A DNA stretch of 64,000 nucleotides from Dysgonomonas hofstadii (GTDB lineage: Bacteria > Bacteroidota > Bacteroidia > Bacteroidales > Dysgonomonadaceae): positions 20,471-84,470 of the forward strand of contig NZ_JACIEP010000019.1 of the NCBI RefSeq assembly GCF_014196915.1, read 5' to 3'. Both the position numbers and the translations under genes were made by a program. Position 1 is the stretch's first letter; each line of letters starts with the position of its first letter. Below the pieces are notes generated by a model, which was given only the letters and a program-made list of their open reading frames with translations, was not told the DNA's origin and ran no database searches. Below are positions 52,148 through 60,982 of the stretch, in pieces.

Positions 52148-53968
52148 ATGCACAAATATTTTTCACAGTATTTTCTTAATACAGTACTGTTGTTTATCTG
52201 TTTTACTCTTTTATTTCCTGCTACATCCAAGGCAGAAAACAAGGAGGATAGTATTCTTATTAAAGAATATAATAAGGTAGTCTTTTTCAATTCTGATACC
52301 ATTTTTTCCAATTATGCTGACTACGGATTCAAGGAAACGGTAAACGATCTCTATGAATATTATGAAGATGTTTTTGCTTATCTGCCTTTGGAAAAGAGAA
52401 AAGAGGAGATAAGAAAAATGCAGCAGATTGCCGAAAAGAAGAATAGTCCGCTCCTGCTGAAAGAAGCCGGATTACTTGAAATCTTTTGTTTACCAGAAGA
52501 AGATGAAGCACAAATATTCCACAAAGCCGATAAGCTGATACAATTGAGTGAAGAGTCTGCAAAAATGAAAGATGCATGTATGCAGATGAGGTCTATGGAA
52601 GCCGCTTTTGATTTGTACTGGAGGAGGGCAAAATATGCAAGAGCCTTCAAGCAGATATATTCTATGGATAAAGCTTTACAGAATGTATCAGATGAAGAAT
52701 TTCCCCTGAAAGAAGCTATTAGTTTTCGTATAGGGGAAGCGTATTTCTTTTTCAAGGATTATAACAAAGCCATGCCTTATCTTCGAAAGGCTATGGTGCC
52801 ATCAAAATTATATATAGACAGAACTAACCTGAAAGCAATAAATACGGTAGGGATATACTACAGCCTGAAAGGAAAGATAGACTCTTCCGATTATTATTTT
52901 CGTTTAGCATATAATAGTTCTGATAAAGTAAAATCCAGGACTATTTATGATGGAATAGCTCTTACAAACCTGGGGTATAATCTTATAAAGAAAAAAAGAT
53001 ATGATGAGGCCATTCCTTATTTCAGGGCAGGGTTTGCGTATATGCTCGATAAAAATGCTTATAAATCGGCATCTGATGTGGCAGTTGGGCTTGCACAATG
53101 TTACTTTGGGAAGGGAGACATGAGAAAAGCCGGACAACTGATAGATTCGTCATTGATATATATAGAAAAATCCGGGAATAATGATCTTTACAAATCGTTA
53201 TATCCCTTGATGTGCGAATATTATATAAAGACTGGTGATAAAGCTATGGCTACTGCCTATATGGACTCTACCATCGCTTTTAACGAACGCTATCTGAATA
53301 AGTATAACAGTACACACATCATGCGTGCCGAGCAGGAACTCTTTGAAGCCGAGAACAATGCCCAGAGTGAGGAATTGAGGTATCAGAAAGAAATATATAA
53401 TGAGCGTTTTCTTTATGGGGTTCTCATTATTATGTTCATATCCTTGGGACTTGTAGTATTTATCATATTGTATCGTAGAAATCGTAATGCCTACCGGGCA
53501 TTGGTTCAAAAAAATCAGGATTGGGCAAGCAGTACAGCCACTGTGTTTGAAAAAGTGGATGTCCCGGTCAAGAATATTGATGTTGGAAAAGACCTGGAGG
53601 ATGAACCTGCTGCAGAAGATGTAATGCTGATGAAGGAGGTACATGAGTTGATAAAGACTGAAAAAGTATTTAAGGAATTAGACCTTACACTCGAATCTTT
53701 GTCGAAACAAATGAATGTTAACAGGAACTATTTATCGAAAGCAATAAATAAAACTACCGGAAAAAATTTCAATACATTCATCAACGAGTACCGGATAAAA
53801 GAAGCGATAAAAATAATGTCGGATGAAAAGTCCGATCTCATTTCCATAGATGCCATTGCCCTCGAAGTCGGGTTTAATAACCGCATTTCTTTCTATCAGT
53901 CGTTTAAAAAAATAACAGGACTGACTCCTTCCGACTTTAGAAACAATAAAGTTGTAAACATGAATTAA
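52148..53968 (+). CDS. TPR-containing membrane AraC-type regulator
   Basis: The 606-residue protein has a signal sequence (about residues 5-28, FLNTVLLFICFTLLFPATSKA) and a periplasmic region with tetratricopeptide-like helices (for example ALTNLGYNLIKKKRYDEAIPYFRAG). One membrane helix follows (FLYGVLIIMFISLGLVVFIILY), and the cytoplasmic C-terminus is an AraC helix-turn-helix pair (LDLTLESLSKQMNVNRNYLSKAIN and GFNNRISFYQSFKKITGLTPSDFR). It is a one-component sensor: periplasmic TPRs signal to a DNA-binding domain, a design common in Bacteroidetes. I start at ATG 52148, directly before the signal sequence. Confidence 0.88.
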   Translation: MHKYFSQYFLNTVLLFICFTLLFPATSKAENKEDSILIKEYNKVVFFNSDTIFSNYADYGFKETVNDLYEYYEDVFAYLPLEKRKEEIRKMQQIAEKKNSPLLLKEAGLLEIFCLPEEDEAQIFHKADKLIQLSEESAKMKDACMQMRSMEAAFDLYWRRAKYARAFKQIYSMDKALQNVSDEEFPLKEAISFRIGEAYFFFKDYNKAMPYLRKAMVPSKLYIDRTNLKAINTVGIYYSLKGKIDSSDYYFRLAYNSSDKVKSRTIYDGIALTNLGYNLIKKKRYDEAIPYFRAGFAYMLDKNAYKSASDVAVGLAQCYFGKGDMRKAGQLIDSSLIYIEKSGNNDLYKSLYPLMCEYYIKTGDKAMATAYMDSTIAFNERYLNKYNSTHIMRAEQELFEAENNAQSEELRYQKEIYNERFLYGVLIIMFISLGLVVFIILYRRNRNAYRALVQKNQDWASSTATVFEKVDVPVKNIDVGKDLEDEPAAEDVMLMKEVHELIKTEKVFKELDLTLESLSKQMNVNRNYLSKAINKTTGKNFNTFINEYRIKEAIKIMSDEKSDLISIDAIALEVGFNNRISFYQSFKKITGLTPSDFRNNKVVNMN

Positions 53969-54230
53969 AGTTCATTATATAAGTAATTTACATTGTAAAA
54001 AATTATAAATATTTACAATGTGAGGGATTGTTGTGTTCTTTAAATTCTGCTCAGATTATTCTGAATTTTTACTTATAGATGGCATTTTGTCAAGGGATGA
54101 AATAATTTTCAAACTTGTGGTTAGGAATGATAAATGTTAACAAATATGTGCAATTCAACATATATTTTTGTACTGAATGAATTAGATCCCCAATTTTTAT
54201 CACACTTTTCAAACTACACAAAACCTTCCA

Positions 54231-54260
54231 AAGAGTACCAATGGTACTCTTTCTTCTTTT
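54231..54260 (+). terminator. Hairpin with T-rich tail ahead of the AraC gene
   Basis: aagagtacc and ggtactctt form a 9-bp stem with a 3-nt loop, followed by tcttctttt. It lies between two promoter-like boxes, so it may terminate a short leader RNA. Confidence 0.5.
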
Positions 54261-54311
54261 CATCAAAATAAAGATAGCAAGTTTGGAAAAGTGAAATAAT
54301 TATGTGTTCTT

Positions 54312-54319
54312 TAATTTTG
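54312..54319 (+). promoter_or_regulatory. -7 box of the AraC/GyrI-like gene
   Basis: TAATTTTG matches TAnnTTTG and lies 18 bp before the ATG at 54338. It falls inside the longer open frame that begins at 54302 and so argues for the later start. Confidence 0.45.
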
Positions 54320-54337
54320 TACCGGTATCAATATAGA

Positions 54338-55201
54338 ATGATGGAACAAAAAACGATGACGAAAGAAGAATATGCCAAACGGATAAATATGGTCGTAGAG
54401 CACATCGGACGTAATCTGGATAGAGAAATTAATCTGGATGAACTGGCCGAAGTATCTAAATTCTCCATATATCATTTCCACAGGATATTCAGAGGTATTG
54501 TGGGTGAATCTGTTGGCGCATTTGTTGTAAGAATGCGGGTTGAGACTGCAGCTCGGCTTTTAAGATACACCATTCTGCCTGTTCATGATATTGCCTACAA
54601 CGTAGGTTATAATGTACCCTCTTCGTTGACAAAGGTTTTCCGTCAATTCTATGGTATCTCACCAATAGAATACAGAAATAATAAAAATCACACTATTATG
54701 AAGCCGTTACAGATCAATTCGGATGTAAAGTTAAAATCCCCAAGGATAATAGAGGCAGAGCCTAAAAAGGCTATTTATGTGCGTTTGCAGGGTAATTATC
54801 AGACAATGGACTATTGCGGAGCCTATGGCAAGTTGTGGGCTTTTGTGAAAGAGCATAAATTATATACGGCGGGCATAGAGCATTTGACCGCCAGTTATGA
54901 CGATCCTAAAGTAACTGATACGGATAAACTGAGGACAGATGTATGCCTCGTGGTGCATAAACCCGTTGAACCAAAAGGCGAAGTAGGGGTGAGGAATATT
55001 GCCGGAGGTAAGTTCGCTGTATTTACTTATGTGGGGCCATACAGTGATTTATACACTGTTTTCAATTCAATTTATGGAAAATGGTTGCCTGAAAGCGGCT
55101 ATCAGTTAAGGATGGAGCAGGGATTTGAAAAATACCTGAACAATCCCGATAATACGCCGGAGGAGAAACTGAAAACAGAGATTTATATTCCGATAGAGTA
55201 G
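54338..55201 (+). CDS. AraC family regulator with GyrI-like effector domain
   Basis: The 287-residue protein has an N-terminal AraC DNA-binding domain (LDELAEVSKFSIYHFHRIFRGIVGES and AYNVGYNVPSSLTKVFRQFYGISPIEYR). A C-terminal GyrI-like small-molecule-binding domain follows (from about residue 125, with YVRLQGNYQTMDYCGAYGKLWAF, FAVFTYVGPYSDLYTVFNSIY and TEIYIPI). This is the Rob/BltR-like layout in which a drug or other ligand tunes DNA binding. Two consecutive ATGs (54338, 54341) are possible starts. A perfect terminator follows. Confidence 0.9.
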   Translation: MMEQKTMTKEEYAKRINMVVEHIGRNLDREINLDELAEVSKFSIYHFHRIFRGIVGESVGAFVVRMRVETAARLLRYTILPVHDIAYNVGYNVPSSLTKVFRQFYGISPIEYRNNKNHTIMKPLQINSDVKLKSPRIIEAEPKKAIYVRLQGNYQTMDYCGAYGKLWAFVKEHKLYTAGIEHLTASYDDPKVTDTDKLRTDVCLVVHKPVEPKGEVGVRNIAGGKFAVFTYVGPYSDLYTVFNSIYGKWLPESGYQLRMEQGFEKYLNNPDNTPEEKLKTEIYIPIE

Positions 55202-55204
55202 AAA

Positions 55205-55239
55205 AAGGAAAGGGTGGTTAATCTTACCACCCTTTCCTT
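55205..55239. terminator. Bidirectional terminator between AraC and galE
   Basis: aaggaaagggtggt and accaccctttcctt form a perfect 14-bp stem around a 7-nt loop. It is placed between the stop codons of the converging AraC-type gene and galE and can serve both. Confidence 0.92.
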
Positions 55240-55255
55240 AATTTATATTTTTGGC

Positions 55256-56290
55256 TTACATTATTCCCTTTTCCCGAAGTTTCAATTGCCACTTCCAGGC
55301 AGATTCCATCGTATCTTCAATATTTTCTTTGGCAGTCCATCCCAATACTGTATTGGCGTGTTTAGGTTCGGCCCATATTTTTTCAATATCGCCTTCCCTG
55401 CGGGCTACTATTTTGTAATTGAGTTTAACGCCCGATACTTTTTCAAATACCTTTATCAGTTCCAGTACCGATACCCCACGACCTGTTCCCAGGTTGAATA
55501 TCTCTACTTTATCTGCTGATTTTTCACCCAGCATCCTGTTCACGGCAATTACATGCGCTTTGGCGAGGTCTACCACATTTATGAAGTCACGTATACATGA
55601 GCCGTCAGGAGTGTTATAATCGTCTCCGAAAATGCTTAATTGCTCACGTATACCCATTGCTGTCTGGGTGATATATGGCACGAGGTTTTGAGGTACACCA
55701 TTCGGCAGTTCGCCTATTTCTGCTGTAGGGTGTGCTCCCACAGGATTGAAGTAGCGAAGTATGATGCTGTTGATATCGGCTCCCGAGCGAACCACATCCT
55801 TTATTATTTCTTCGTTTATTTGCTTTGTATTTCCGTATGGTGACTCTGCCGGTTTCACGGGTGCGGTCTCATCTATCGGATTATTGTCCGGTTCTCCGTA
55901 AACTGTGCATGAAGAAGAAAACACAATGTTCTTAATTCCGAATTCAGGCATCAACTCCAGCAGATTTATCAGCGAATTCAGATTGTTGCGATAATAGAGT
56001 AGGGGTTTTTGCACTGATTCTCCCACAGCCTTGCTAGCCGCAAAGTGGATAATGCCTTTGATATCAGGGTGTGTTTTGAAAAGTTTCCTCAAACCTTCGA
56101 GGTCGTTGCAATCGAGTTTTTCAAATACAGGCCTGATTCCTGTAATTTTTTCTATCCCGTTCAAAGAATCGGTGGTGGAGTTAGACAGATTGTCGATGGC
56201 CACTACAGAGTAACCTGCGTTCTGTAGCTCTACGACAGTGTGTGAACCGATGTATCCGGTTCCTCCTGTTACAAGTATTTTTCCCTTCAT
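55256..56290 (-). CDS. galE: UDP-glucose 4-epimerase
   Basis: GalE interconverts UDP-glucose and UDP-galactose for sugar use and surface glycans. The 344-residue protein has the NAD-binding GGTGYIGSH (residues 9-17), IHFAASKAVGESV, the catalytic SSSCTVYGEPDNNP with Tyr/Lys in SPYGNTK, and LRYFNPVGAHP. Its length is normal. A TATCTTTA sequence lies upstream but is one base off the promoter consensus. No other Leloir-pathway gene is adjacent. Confidence 0.95.
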   Translation of the reverse strand: MKGKILVTGGTGYIGSHTVVELQNAGYSVVAIDNLSNSTTDSLNGIEKITGIRPVFEKLDCNDLEGLRKLFKTHPDIKGIIHFAASKAVGESVQKPLLYYRNNLNSLINLLELMPEFGIKNIVFSSSCTVYGEPDNNPIDETAPVKPAESPYGNTKQINEEIIKDVVRSGADINSIILRYFNPVGAHPTAEIGELPNGVPQNLVPYITQTAMGIREQLSIFGDDYNTPDGSCIRDFINVVDLAKAHVIAVNRMLGEKSADKVEIFNLGTGRGVSVLELIKVFEKVSGVKLNYKIVARREGDIEKIWAEPKHANTVLGWTAKENIEDTMESAWKWQLKLREKGIM

Positions 56291-56408
56291 TATTAGAGTG
56301 TTTTAAATTAAGGCATAAAGATACAAAATCGTAAGTAAAAGAGAATGGATATTTAAAATGTTTATCGTAATATGAAGAATATCTGACTTTTAGCCGGAAA
56401 TATCATAT

Positions 56409-56843
56409 TTACTTCTTTTTTCTTAAATCTTTGCCCTCAAAATCACATATGGCTTTTATCCATTCATTTTTTAATGGTATTGTTTTTCGTTCTGTCAAAT
56501 CATAAGTTACCATAGTTGAACGACAAATACATTTTATCTCATTCGTTTTAGTATCAATGATCTGTTGACTAAGATCAAAGCTCTTTGTTCCAATGGCAGT
56601 AACAGCTGTTTGTACATCAATATTGTCTGTTCCGTATATCTGTGCTTTAAAGATCACTTCTATATAAACGACAATAATAGCATCTTTTTCCCAATTCACA
56701 TCCGGACATACAGTGCCAATATAATTTGTTTTTGCCGTATCATAAAAATTGAGGTAAACCGCATTGTTAACATGTCCGAATTTGTCTACATCATTGAAGC
56801 GTATCTGAAGGGGAATAGAGTGATTATATTTTATTTCTTCCAT
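56409..56843 (-). CDS. Acyl-CoA thioesterase, 4HBT hotdog family
   Basis: The 144-residue protein matches 4-hydroxybenzoyl-CoA thioesterase-like (YbgC/FadM) hotdog enzymes: RFNDVDKFGHVNNAVYLNFYDTAKTNYI carries the catalytic Asp in the DxxGHVNN motif. These enzymes hydrolyse acyl-CoA thioesters. A TACCTTTG box lies upstream. Confidence 0.88.
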   Translation of the reverse strand: MEEIKYNHSIPLQIRFNDVDKFGHVNNAVYLNFYDTAKTNYIGTVCPDVNWEKDAIIVVYIEVIFKAQIYGTDNIDVQTAVTAIGTKSFDLSQQIIDTKTNEIKCICRSTMVTYDLTERKTIPLKNEWIKAICDFEGKDLRKKK

Positions 56844-56868
56844 GAGGATTTACGATGGTTCTGGATTG

Positions 56869-56876
56869 CAAAGGTA
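56869..56876 (-). promoter_or_regulatory. -7 box of the thioesterase gene
   Basis: TACCTTTG on the minus strand matches TAnnTTTG and lies 25 bp before the ATG at 56843. A -33 TTTG is not seen. Confidence 0.45.
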
Positions 56877-56928
56877 GCCTATTTTTACGGAAATGATATA
56901 TAGACAATTATTTTTTCTATAGTTATTT

Positions 56929-57147
56929 CTATTTCGTATCTATTTCAACCCCTATGGTTTTACTTAAATTTTGCATATTTATATTCAATTCTATATAGTC
57001 ATTTTTTATGTCTGTAATAAGTCCCCATATTTCGGAGTACCATTCATATCCATTATCCATTTTTATATGATAGTATTCTTTTTTCCTGTTTGAATTTCCT
57101 AGCGTAAGTTGACACAAAAAACTTATTTTAGGAAGGGATAGTCCCAT
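56929..57147 (-). CDS. Possible small protein, unknown
   Basis: A 72-codon frame begins MGLSLPKISFLCQL and continues KKEYYHIKMDNGYEWYSEIWG. It lies 30 bp after the stop of the unknown secreted protein gene on the same strand, so it may be the last gene of that group. No domain or signal peptide is recognised, and it could equally be a remnant of a longer gene. Confidence 0.35.
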   Translation of the reverse strand: MGLSLPKISFLCQLTLGNSNRKKEYYHIKMDNGYEWYSEIWGLITDIKNDYIELNINMQNLSKTIGVEIDTK

Positions 57148-57177
57148 AAATAAGTGACTACATTCATGTAGCCTTTA

Positions 57178-58407
57178 TTATTTCATTTTTTGCTTTTCTT
57201 TTTCGTAGAAAGCCACCAATTTTGGGAAGAATAGATTTAATTTTTTCGCAGCATTAGTCGCTTTAGCGAATAATTCGCTGTGGGTGACACCATAAGAATC
57301 TTTGTGTTCGTTCACATCAATCGTTAAAGACATGACAGTTGTTCCCCCTTTATTCCTTGCTTTTATATTCTCTTTATGTGTTTTCTCCAGATATTCCATG
57401 ACGCTTGCCTGTATCTCAAATACACCCAATAGTGAATCATATGCATCATATATATTTTTTATATTACAGATTTCCTTGTTACGTGAAGTATGTGGAGTAA
57501 AGTCGATATTTGGGAATTCTTTTTTTGCTTTCTTTCTTAGCTCGTCATTCTCTAAAAACCCGAGTAAGCCATTGAAAGTTCTTGTTTCTTGAAGAAGATC
57601 TAAAGTATCGAATACAACATCTCGTAAATTTTCTATATCCTGAGAGTCTTTTACATCATCTTTTATAAGATCAAAAATCTTATTGTATTTGTCTTTCAGG
57701 CGCTGTTCGTAATTGTTGCGCCCTTTAAGGGTTTTATACTCGCGACCATCAAAAGTATAATATATATCTTTTTGATTGATCTGATTTTCTTTGGCTACAG
57801 CCTCGAGTATAGCTTTACCTTTATAGTTGTCAGAAACCTCTTGAAGATCAGTGGCCAATTTGGTAAAATTGGGGCCTGCTGCTGCTATTTTAGTCGCGTT
57901 ATTTGTATATCGTTCTATATCTACCCGCGGTACCTTCACTGATTCTCCGATATTATAATTTACAATATCTCTGGTATAGGTGGAAATCAAATCAAATTGG
58001 TCTAAGCCAAGATCGAAAATTATTCTCAGGTCTTTTTCATAAAACATTTCTTTGTTTCGGGCTGTTACAGGATCTATTTTTATTTTGGTTTTTATCAACT
58101 CCAACTCCTGACCTCTTTCATCAATAATAGTTTTAAGTCCTGCATTAATCTTCCTGCATGTAGTGAAAAAGTCCTTAAACAGATCCATCAGGGAAGAGTA
58201 AGTCTCTATTAATTCAGCTTCGGGTAGGTTTTGTTTTTTGATATAGCTGGCATAGACATAAAATTCGTCCCACAACAATTTTTCGCGTGCATCACGGTCT
58301 TTCTCTGTCACCCACTCACTGCCATCTATGGCATAAAATTGTTGCTGAGCATGTGAAGTAAGGTTTATTATTCCACAAAAGACAAGTATTATGAGTAATT
58401 TTTTCAT
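57178..58407 (-). CDS. Secreted alpha-helical protein, unknown
   Basis: The 409-residue protein has a signal peptide (MKKLLIILVFCGIINLTSHAQ). The mature part is rich in Lys, Glu and Asp, predicted mostly helical with possible coiled coil (for example GRNNYEQRLKDKYNKIFDLIKDD). I recognise no family. It starts 24 bp after another small secreted protein gene and is followed after 30 bp by a possible third gene. It is likely periplasmic. Confidence 0.72.
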   Translation of the reverse strand: MKKLLIILVFCGIINLTSHAQQQFYAIDGSEWVTEKDRDAREKLLWDEFYVYASYIKKQNLPEAELIETYSSLMDLFKDFFTTCRKINAGLKTIIDERGQELELIKTKIKIDPVTARNKEMFYEKDLRIIFDLGLDQFDLISTYTRDIVNYNIGESVKVPRVDIERYTNNATKIAAAGPNFTKLATDLQEVSDNYKGKAILEAVAKENQINQKDIYYTFDGREYKTLKGRNNYEQRLKDKYNKIFDLIKDDVKDSQDIENLRDVVFDTLDLLQETRTFNGLLGFLENDELRKKAKKEFPNIDFTPHTSRNKEICNIKNIYDAYDSLLGVFEIQASVMEYLEKTHKENIKARNKGGTTVMSLTIDVNEHKDSYGVTHSELFAKATNAAKKLNLFFPKLVAFYEKEKQKMK

Positions 58408-58431
58408 AATTTTTTAAATCAATTATTACCA

Positions 58432-58956
58432 CTATTTGTATATCATCGTGTTGTTTAAATTGAATATATCTCTCATTACAGCAATTGTTATTCGTGTCTT
58501 TTTCTTTTCGTTTTTTAGAAAAAACATGATCTTTGTTTTATCGTCATTTTCCCATATAGAAGGTAAACCTTGCTTTTGGTAAGGTAATTTTCCATAATCA
58601 TCTTCCAGTATAGATAGTAATTCTTCGAATTCTTTAGGTTCTTTATTTTTTTTATCAAAATCCATCGAAAAATTGATACGGTTGAGTTTATTGTCTGAGA
58701 ACGTGAAATAGCATTCATCAAACAAATATCCGAAGCATTTCAGGTTTGTTATGCTTAATGAAGATTCTCCGTCAAATATTCCTGATATTTTAGAATTACT
58801 ACTTTTACTTTGCTCAAGGACTTCAATCATTTCTTCGGGAGTCATCCCTAAGGCAAATTCACCCAATCCGGTAATAGGAATTGTGGTATTTATCATCTGT
58901 GCTGAGACTACAATTGTAAGAAAGAAGGATACGGATAATAATATAAGTTTTTTCAT
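58432..58956 (-). CDS. Small secreted protein, unknown
   Basis: The 174-residue protein has a signal peptide (MKKLILLSVSFFLTIVVSAQ). Next comes TTIPITGLGEFALGMTPEEMIEVLEQS, a pattern seen in small periplasmic proteins where a short structured repeat follows an LGMT/LGMS motif. The rest, with CYFTFSDNKLNRINFSMDF, looks beta-rich. Function unknown. It is the first gene of the unknown trio. Confidence 0.75.
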   Translation of the reverse strand: MKKLILLSVSFFLTIVVSAQMINTTIPITGLGEFALGMTPEEMIEVLEQSKSSNSKISGIFDGESSLSITNLKCFGYLFDECYFTFSDNKLNRINFSMDFDKKNKEPKEFEELLSILEDDYGKLPYQKQGLPSIWENDDKTKIMFFLKNEKKKTRITIAVMRDIFNLNNTMIYK

Positions 58957-59016
58957 AATATAGATTTTTTTATAGCTTGTATAAGTTTAATTTTTAAATA
59001 CTTAGTTTTGTAAACA

Positions 59017-59047
59017 AAAAAGCGACCACATTTCTGTAGTCGCTTTT
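59017..59047 (-). terminator. Terminator of the tRNA transcript
   Basis: On the minus strand agcgactaca and tgtggtcgct pair (one G-U) around a GAAA tetraloop, followed by six T. It lies 6 bp past the tRNA-Gly 3' end. Confidence 0.92.
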
Positions 59048-59053
59048 CATCAG

Positions 59054-59126
59054 AGCGGAAGACGGGGCTCAAACCCGCGACCCTCAGCTTGGAAGGCTAA
59101 TGCTCTATCAACTGAGCTACTTCCGC
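59054..59126 (-). tRNA. tRNA-Gly (anticodon TCC)
   Basis: The 73-nt minus-strand sequence folds into a cloverleaf. The acceptor stem GCGGAAG pairs with CTTCCGC, the D-arm contains TAGCTCAGTTGATAGAGC, the anticodon loop is CTTCCAA (anticodon TCC) and the T-loop is GGTTTGAGCCCC. No CCA is encoded. It is 11 bp downstream of tRNA-Tyr. Confidence 0.95.
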
Positions 59127-59137
59127 AAAGTATGTTG

Positions 59138-59220
59138 TGGGCAGTGAAGGATTCGAACCTCCGAAGACGTAAGTCAGCTGAGTTACAGTCAGCCCCAGTT
59201 GGCCACTTTGGTAACTGCCC
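59138..59220 (-). tRNA. tRNA-Tyr (anticodon GTA)
   Basis: The 83-nt minus-strand sequence has the acceptor stem GGGCAGT/ACTGCCC, the anticodon loop CTGTAAC (GTA), a long variable arm as in class II tRNA-Tyr, and the T-loop GGTTCGAATCC. No CCA is encoded. A consensus promoter lies just upstream. Confidence 0.95.
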
Positions 59221-59238
59221 AAAATTCTTTAGCGAATG

Positions 59239-59269
59239 CAAAGGTAATATATTTATTTATTCTTCCAAA
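59239..59269 (-). promoter_or_regulatory. Consensus promoter of the tRNA-Tyr/Gly operon
   Basis: On the minus strand TTTG (59269-59266), a 19-bp spacer and TACCTTTG (59246-59239) fit the Bacteroidetes TTTG-N19-TAnnTTTG promoter exactly. The -33 box overlaps the 3' end of ribH. The -7 box ends 18 bp before the tRNA-Tyr 5' end. Confidence 0.85.
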
Positions 59270-59754
59270 TTTCTGCGATAAAAATCCACCATTTTTAATG
59301 CTGTTATTGCGCATTCGTCACCTTTATTGCCATGCCGGCCTCCTGCGCGGTCTTCGGCCTGTTGCATAGTATCTGTTGTAAGTAAGCCGAATATGAAAGG
59401 AATGTCATAGCGGATATTCATGTCGGCAATACCTTGTGTAACACCACTGCACACATAGTCGAAATGAGGAGTATCGCCTCTTACCACACAACCTAATGCT
59501 ATCACCGCATCGATCTCTTTATTTTCTACCAGATGTTTTGATCCGAAAATGAGTTCGAAGCTGCCGGGAACAAAATCAGTGATAATATTTTCTTCTTTCA
59601 CTCCATGTTTTACTAATGTTTTTAATGCTCCCTCAAGCAATTTGCTGGTTACTGCTTCATTCCATTCCGAAACTACTACACCTATTCTCATATCGGCTCC
59701 GTTTGGTACTGTTTCAGGATTGTATGATGATAAATTATGAAATGCTGTTGCCAT
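59257..59754 (-). CDS. ribH: 6,7-dimethyl-8-ribityllumazine synthase
   Basis: RibH makes lumazine, the penultimate step to riboflavin. The 165-residue protein has [54 protein letters not shown] with the catalytic His, and [22 protein letters not shown]. It lies 30 bp downstream of deoC on the same strand. Confidence 0.95.
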   Translation of the reverse strand: MATAFHNLSSYNPETVPNGADMRIGVVVSEWNEAVTSKLLEGALKTLVKHGVKEENIITDFVPGSFELIFGSKHLVENKEIDAVIALGCVVRGDTPHFDYVCSGVTQGIADMNIRYDIPFIFGLLTTDTMQQAEDRAGGRHGNKGDECAITALKMVDFYRRNLEE

Positions 59755-59784
59755 GTTATTTAGTTATGAATTATGGGTTATAAA

Positions 59785-60651
59785 TTATGAATTGATACTA
59801 TCGAGGAGATTCTTTGCCAGACGGCTGGCCCCGATGCGGAAGAATTCATTAGTCATATATTCTTCGCCTAAAATCTCCTTTACTACTGTGTAGTATTTCA
59901 CGGCATCTTCGGTAGTGGAGATACCACCGGAGGCCTTAAACCCGGCTTTACGACCAGTTTTGGCTTCGTATTCTTTGATAGCAGTACACATCACATAGGC
60001 AGCTTCCAGGGTAGCACCTTCGTAACCTTTTCCTGTAGATGTTTTCAGGAAGTCTGCTCCCGAATAAAGGGATAGGACAGAGGCTTTCATTATATTCGAT
60101 GCCGATTTCAATGCTCCTGTTTCCAGTATTACTTTCAAGTGGGCATCGCGGCAGGCATGTTTTATTTCGTCAATCTCTTCAGCCAGTTCTTCGTAGTTTT
60201 CCTCAAAGAAGAAACCAAGATTCAGCACGATGTCTATTTCGTTTGCACCGTTGGCTACGGCGAGAGCTGTTTCGGCTACCTTTACTTCAATAAAGGTTTG
60301 CGATGAGGGAAATCCTCCCGACACGGCTGCTATTTTCACGTCAGCGGTAAGAGCTTCTTTTATTGTTTCTACAAAATTAGGATATACACAGATGGCAGCT
60401 ACATTATCTATATCTGTAGTTCCGTCGAAAGTGTTTACACCATCGGTAAATTTCCAGATACCTTCGCGTGTATCGGTCGAATTCAAAGAAGTAAGATCTA
60501 TACAGGAATATATTTTTTTGTATACCTCCGGCTTATCATTTTCCTTAAATTTCTTACTTATGATGTCATTTACTTTTTTAGTGATATCAGCATCATTCAG
60601 GTTGGTATCATACAACTTGAGTGTATCCTCGTATTTATTTACTTCTGCCAT
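59785..60651 (-). CDS. deoC: Deoxyribose-phosphate aldolase
   Basis: DeoC cleaves deoxyribose-5-phosphate to acetaldehyde and glyceraldehyde-3-phosphate. The 288-residue TIM-barrel has the Schiff-base Lys in ADFLKTSTGKGYEGA, the second conserved Lys in GFKASGGIS, and ANEIDIVLNLGFF. It is somewhat longer at the N-terminus than the E. coli enzyme. It starts 1 bp after the stop codon of the mazG-like gene. Confidence 0.95.
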   Translation of the reverse strand: MAEVNKYEDTLKLYDTNLNDADITKKVNDIISKKFKENDKPEVYKKIYSCIDLTSLNSTDTREGIWKFTDGVNTFDGTTDIDNVAAICVYPNFVETIKEALTADVKIAAVSGGFPSSQTFIEVKVAETALAVANGANEIDIVLNLGFFFEENYEELAEEIDEIKHACRDAHLKVILETGALKSASNIMKASVLSLYSGADFLKTSTGKGYEGATLEAAYVMCTAIKEYEAKTGRKAGFKASGGISTTEDAVKYYTVVKEILGEEYMTNEFFRIGASRLAKNLLDSINS

Positions 60652-60652
60652 G

Positions 60653-60982
60653 TTATTTTAATTTATCGTTGTTTATATGTCGTTCTTTATCCCTGTTGGT
60701 TTTCTTTTCCAGATTCTTTTTAAATGCTTCGGTGAGATCAACTCCCGTCTGATTAGCCAGGCAGATAAGCACCCACAATACATCAGCCATTTCGTCTCCC
60801 AAGTCTTTACCCATATCTGATTTTTTGAACGACTGGTCTCCGTATGTGCGTGCCATAATGCGTGCCAGTTCGCCCACTTCTTCGGTAAGTATGGCCATAT
60901 TGGTAAGTTCGCTGAAATAACGGATTCCAATGGTTTTGATCCAGCTATCCACCTCTTTTTGTGCTTCCTCTATTGTCATCAT
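60653..60982 (-). CDS. MazG-like nucleotide pyrophosphohydrolase
   Basis: The 109-residue protein is a short MazG-type NTP pyrophosphohydrolase: TEEVGELARIMAR and DLGDEMADVLWVLICLAN provide the EEx(n)ExxD metal-binding acids. Its ATG overlaps the dtd stop codon by 4 bp (ATGA), so it is translationally coupled to dtd. It probably removes non-canonical nucleotides. Confidence 0.92.
   Translation of the reverse strand: MMTIEEAQKEVDSWIKTIGIRYFSELTNMAILTEEVGELARIMARTYGDQSFKKSDMGKDLGDEMADVLWVLICLANQTGVDLTEAFKKNLEKKTNRDKERHINNDKLK

Larger units (their letters stand above)
53969..54337. other. Gap upstream of the second AraC gene
   Basis: This AT-rich gap holds a hairpin, acattgtaaa/tttacaatgt (about 53990-54020), that could end the preceding transcript. 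It also has a -7-like TATTTTTG (54163-54170), a hairpin with a T-rich tail (54231-54260) and a second -7-like box TAATTTTG (54312-54319). A transcript from the first box to the hairpin would be about 80-90 nt. Confidence 0.5.
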
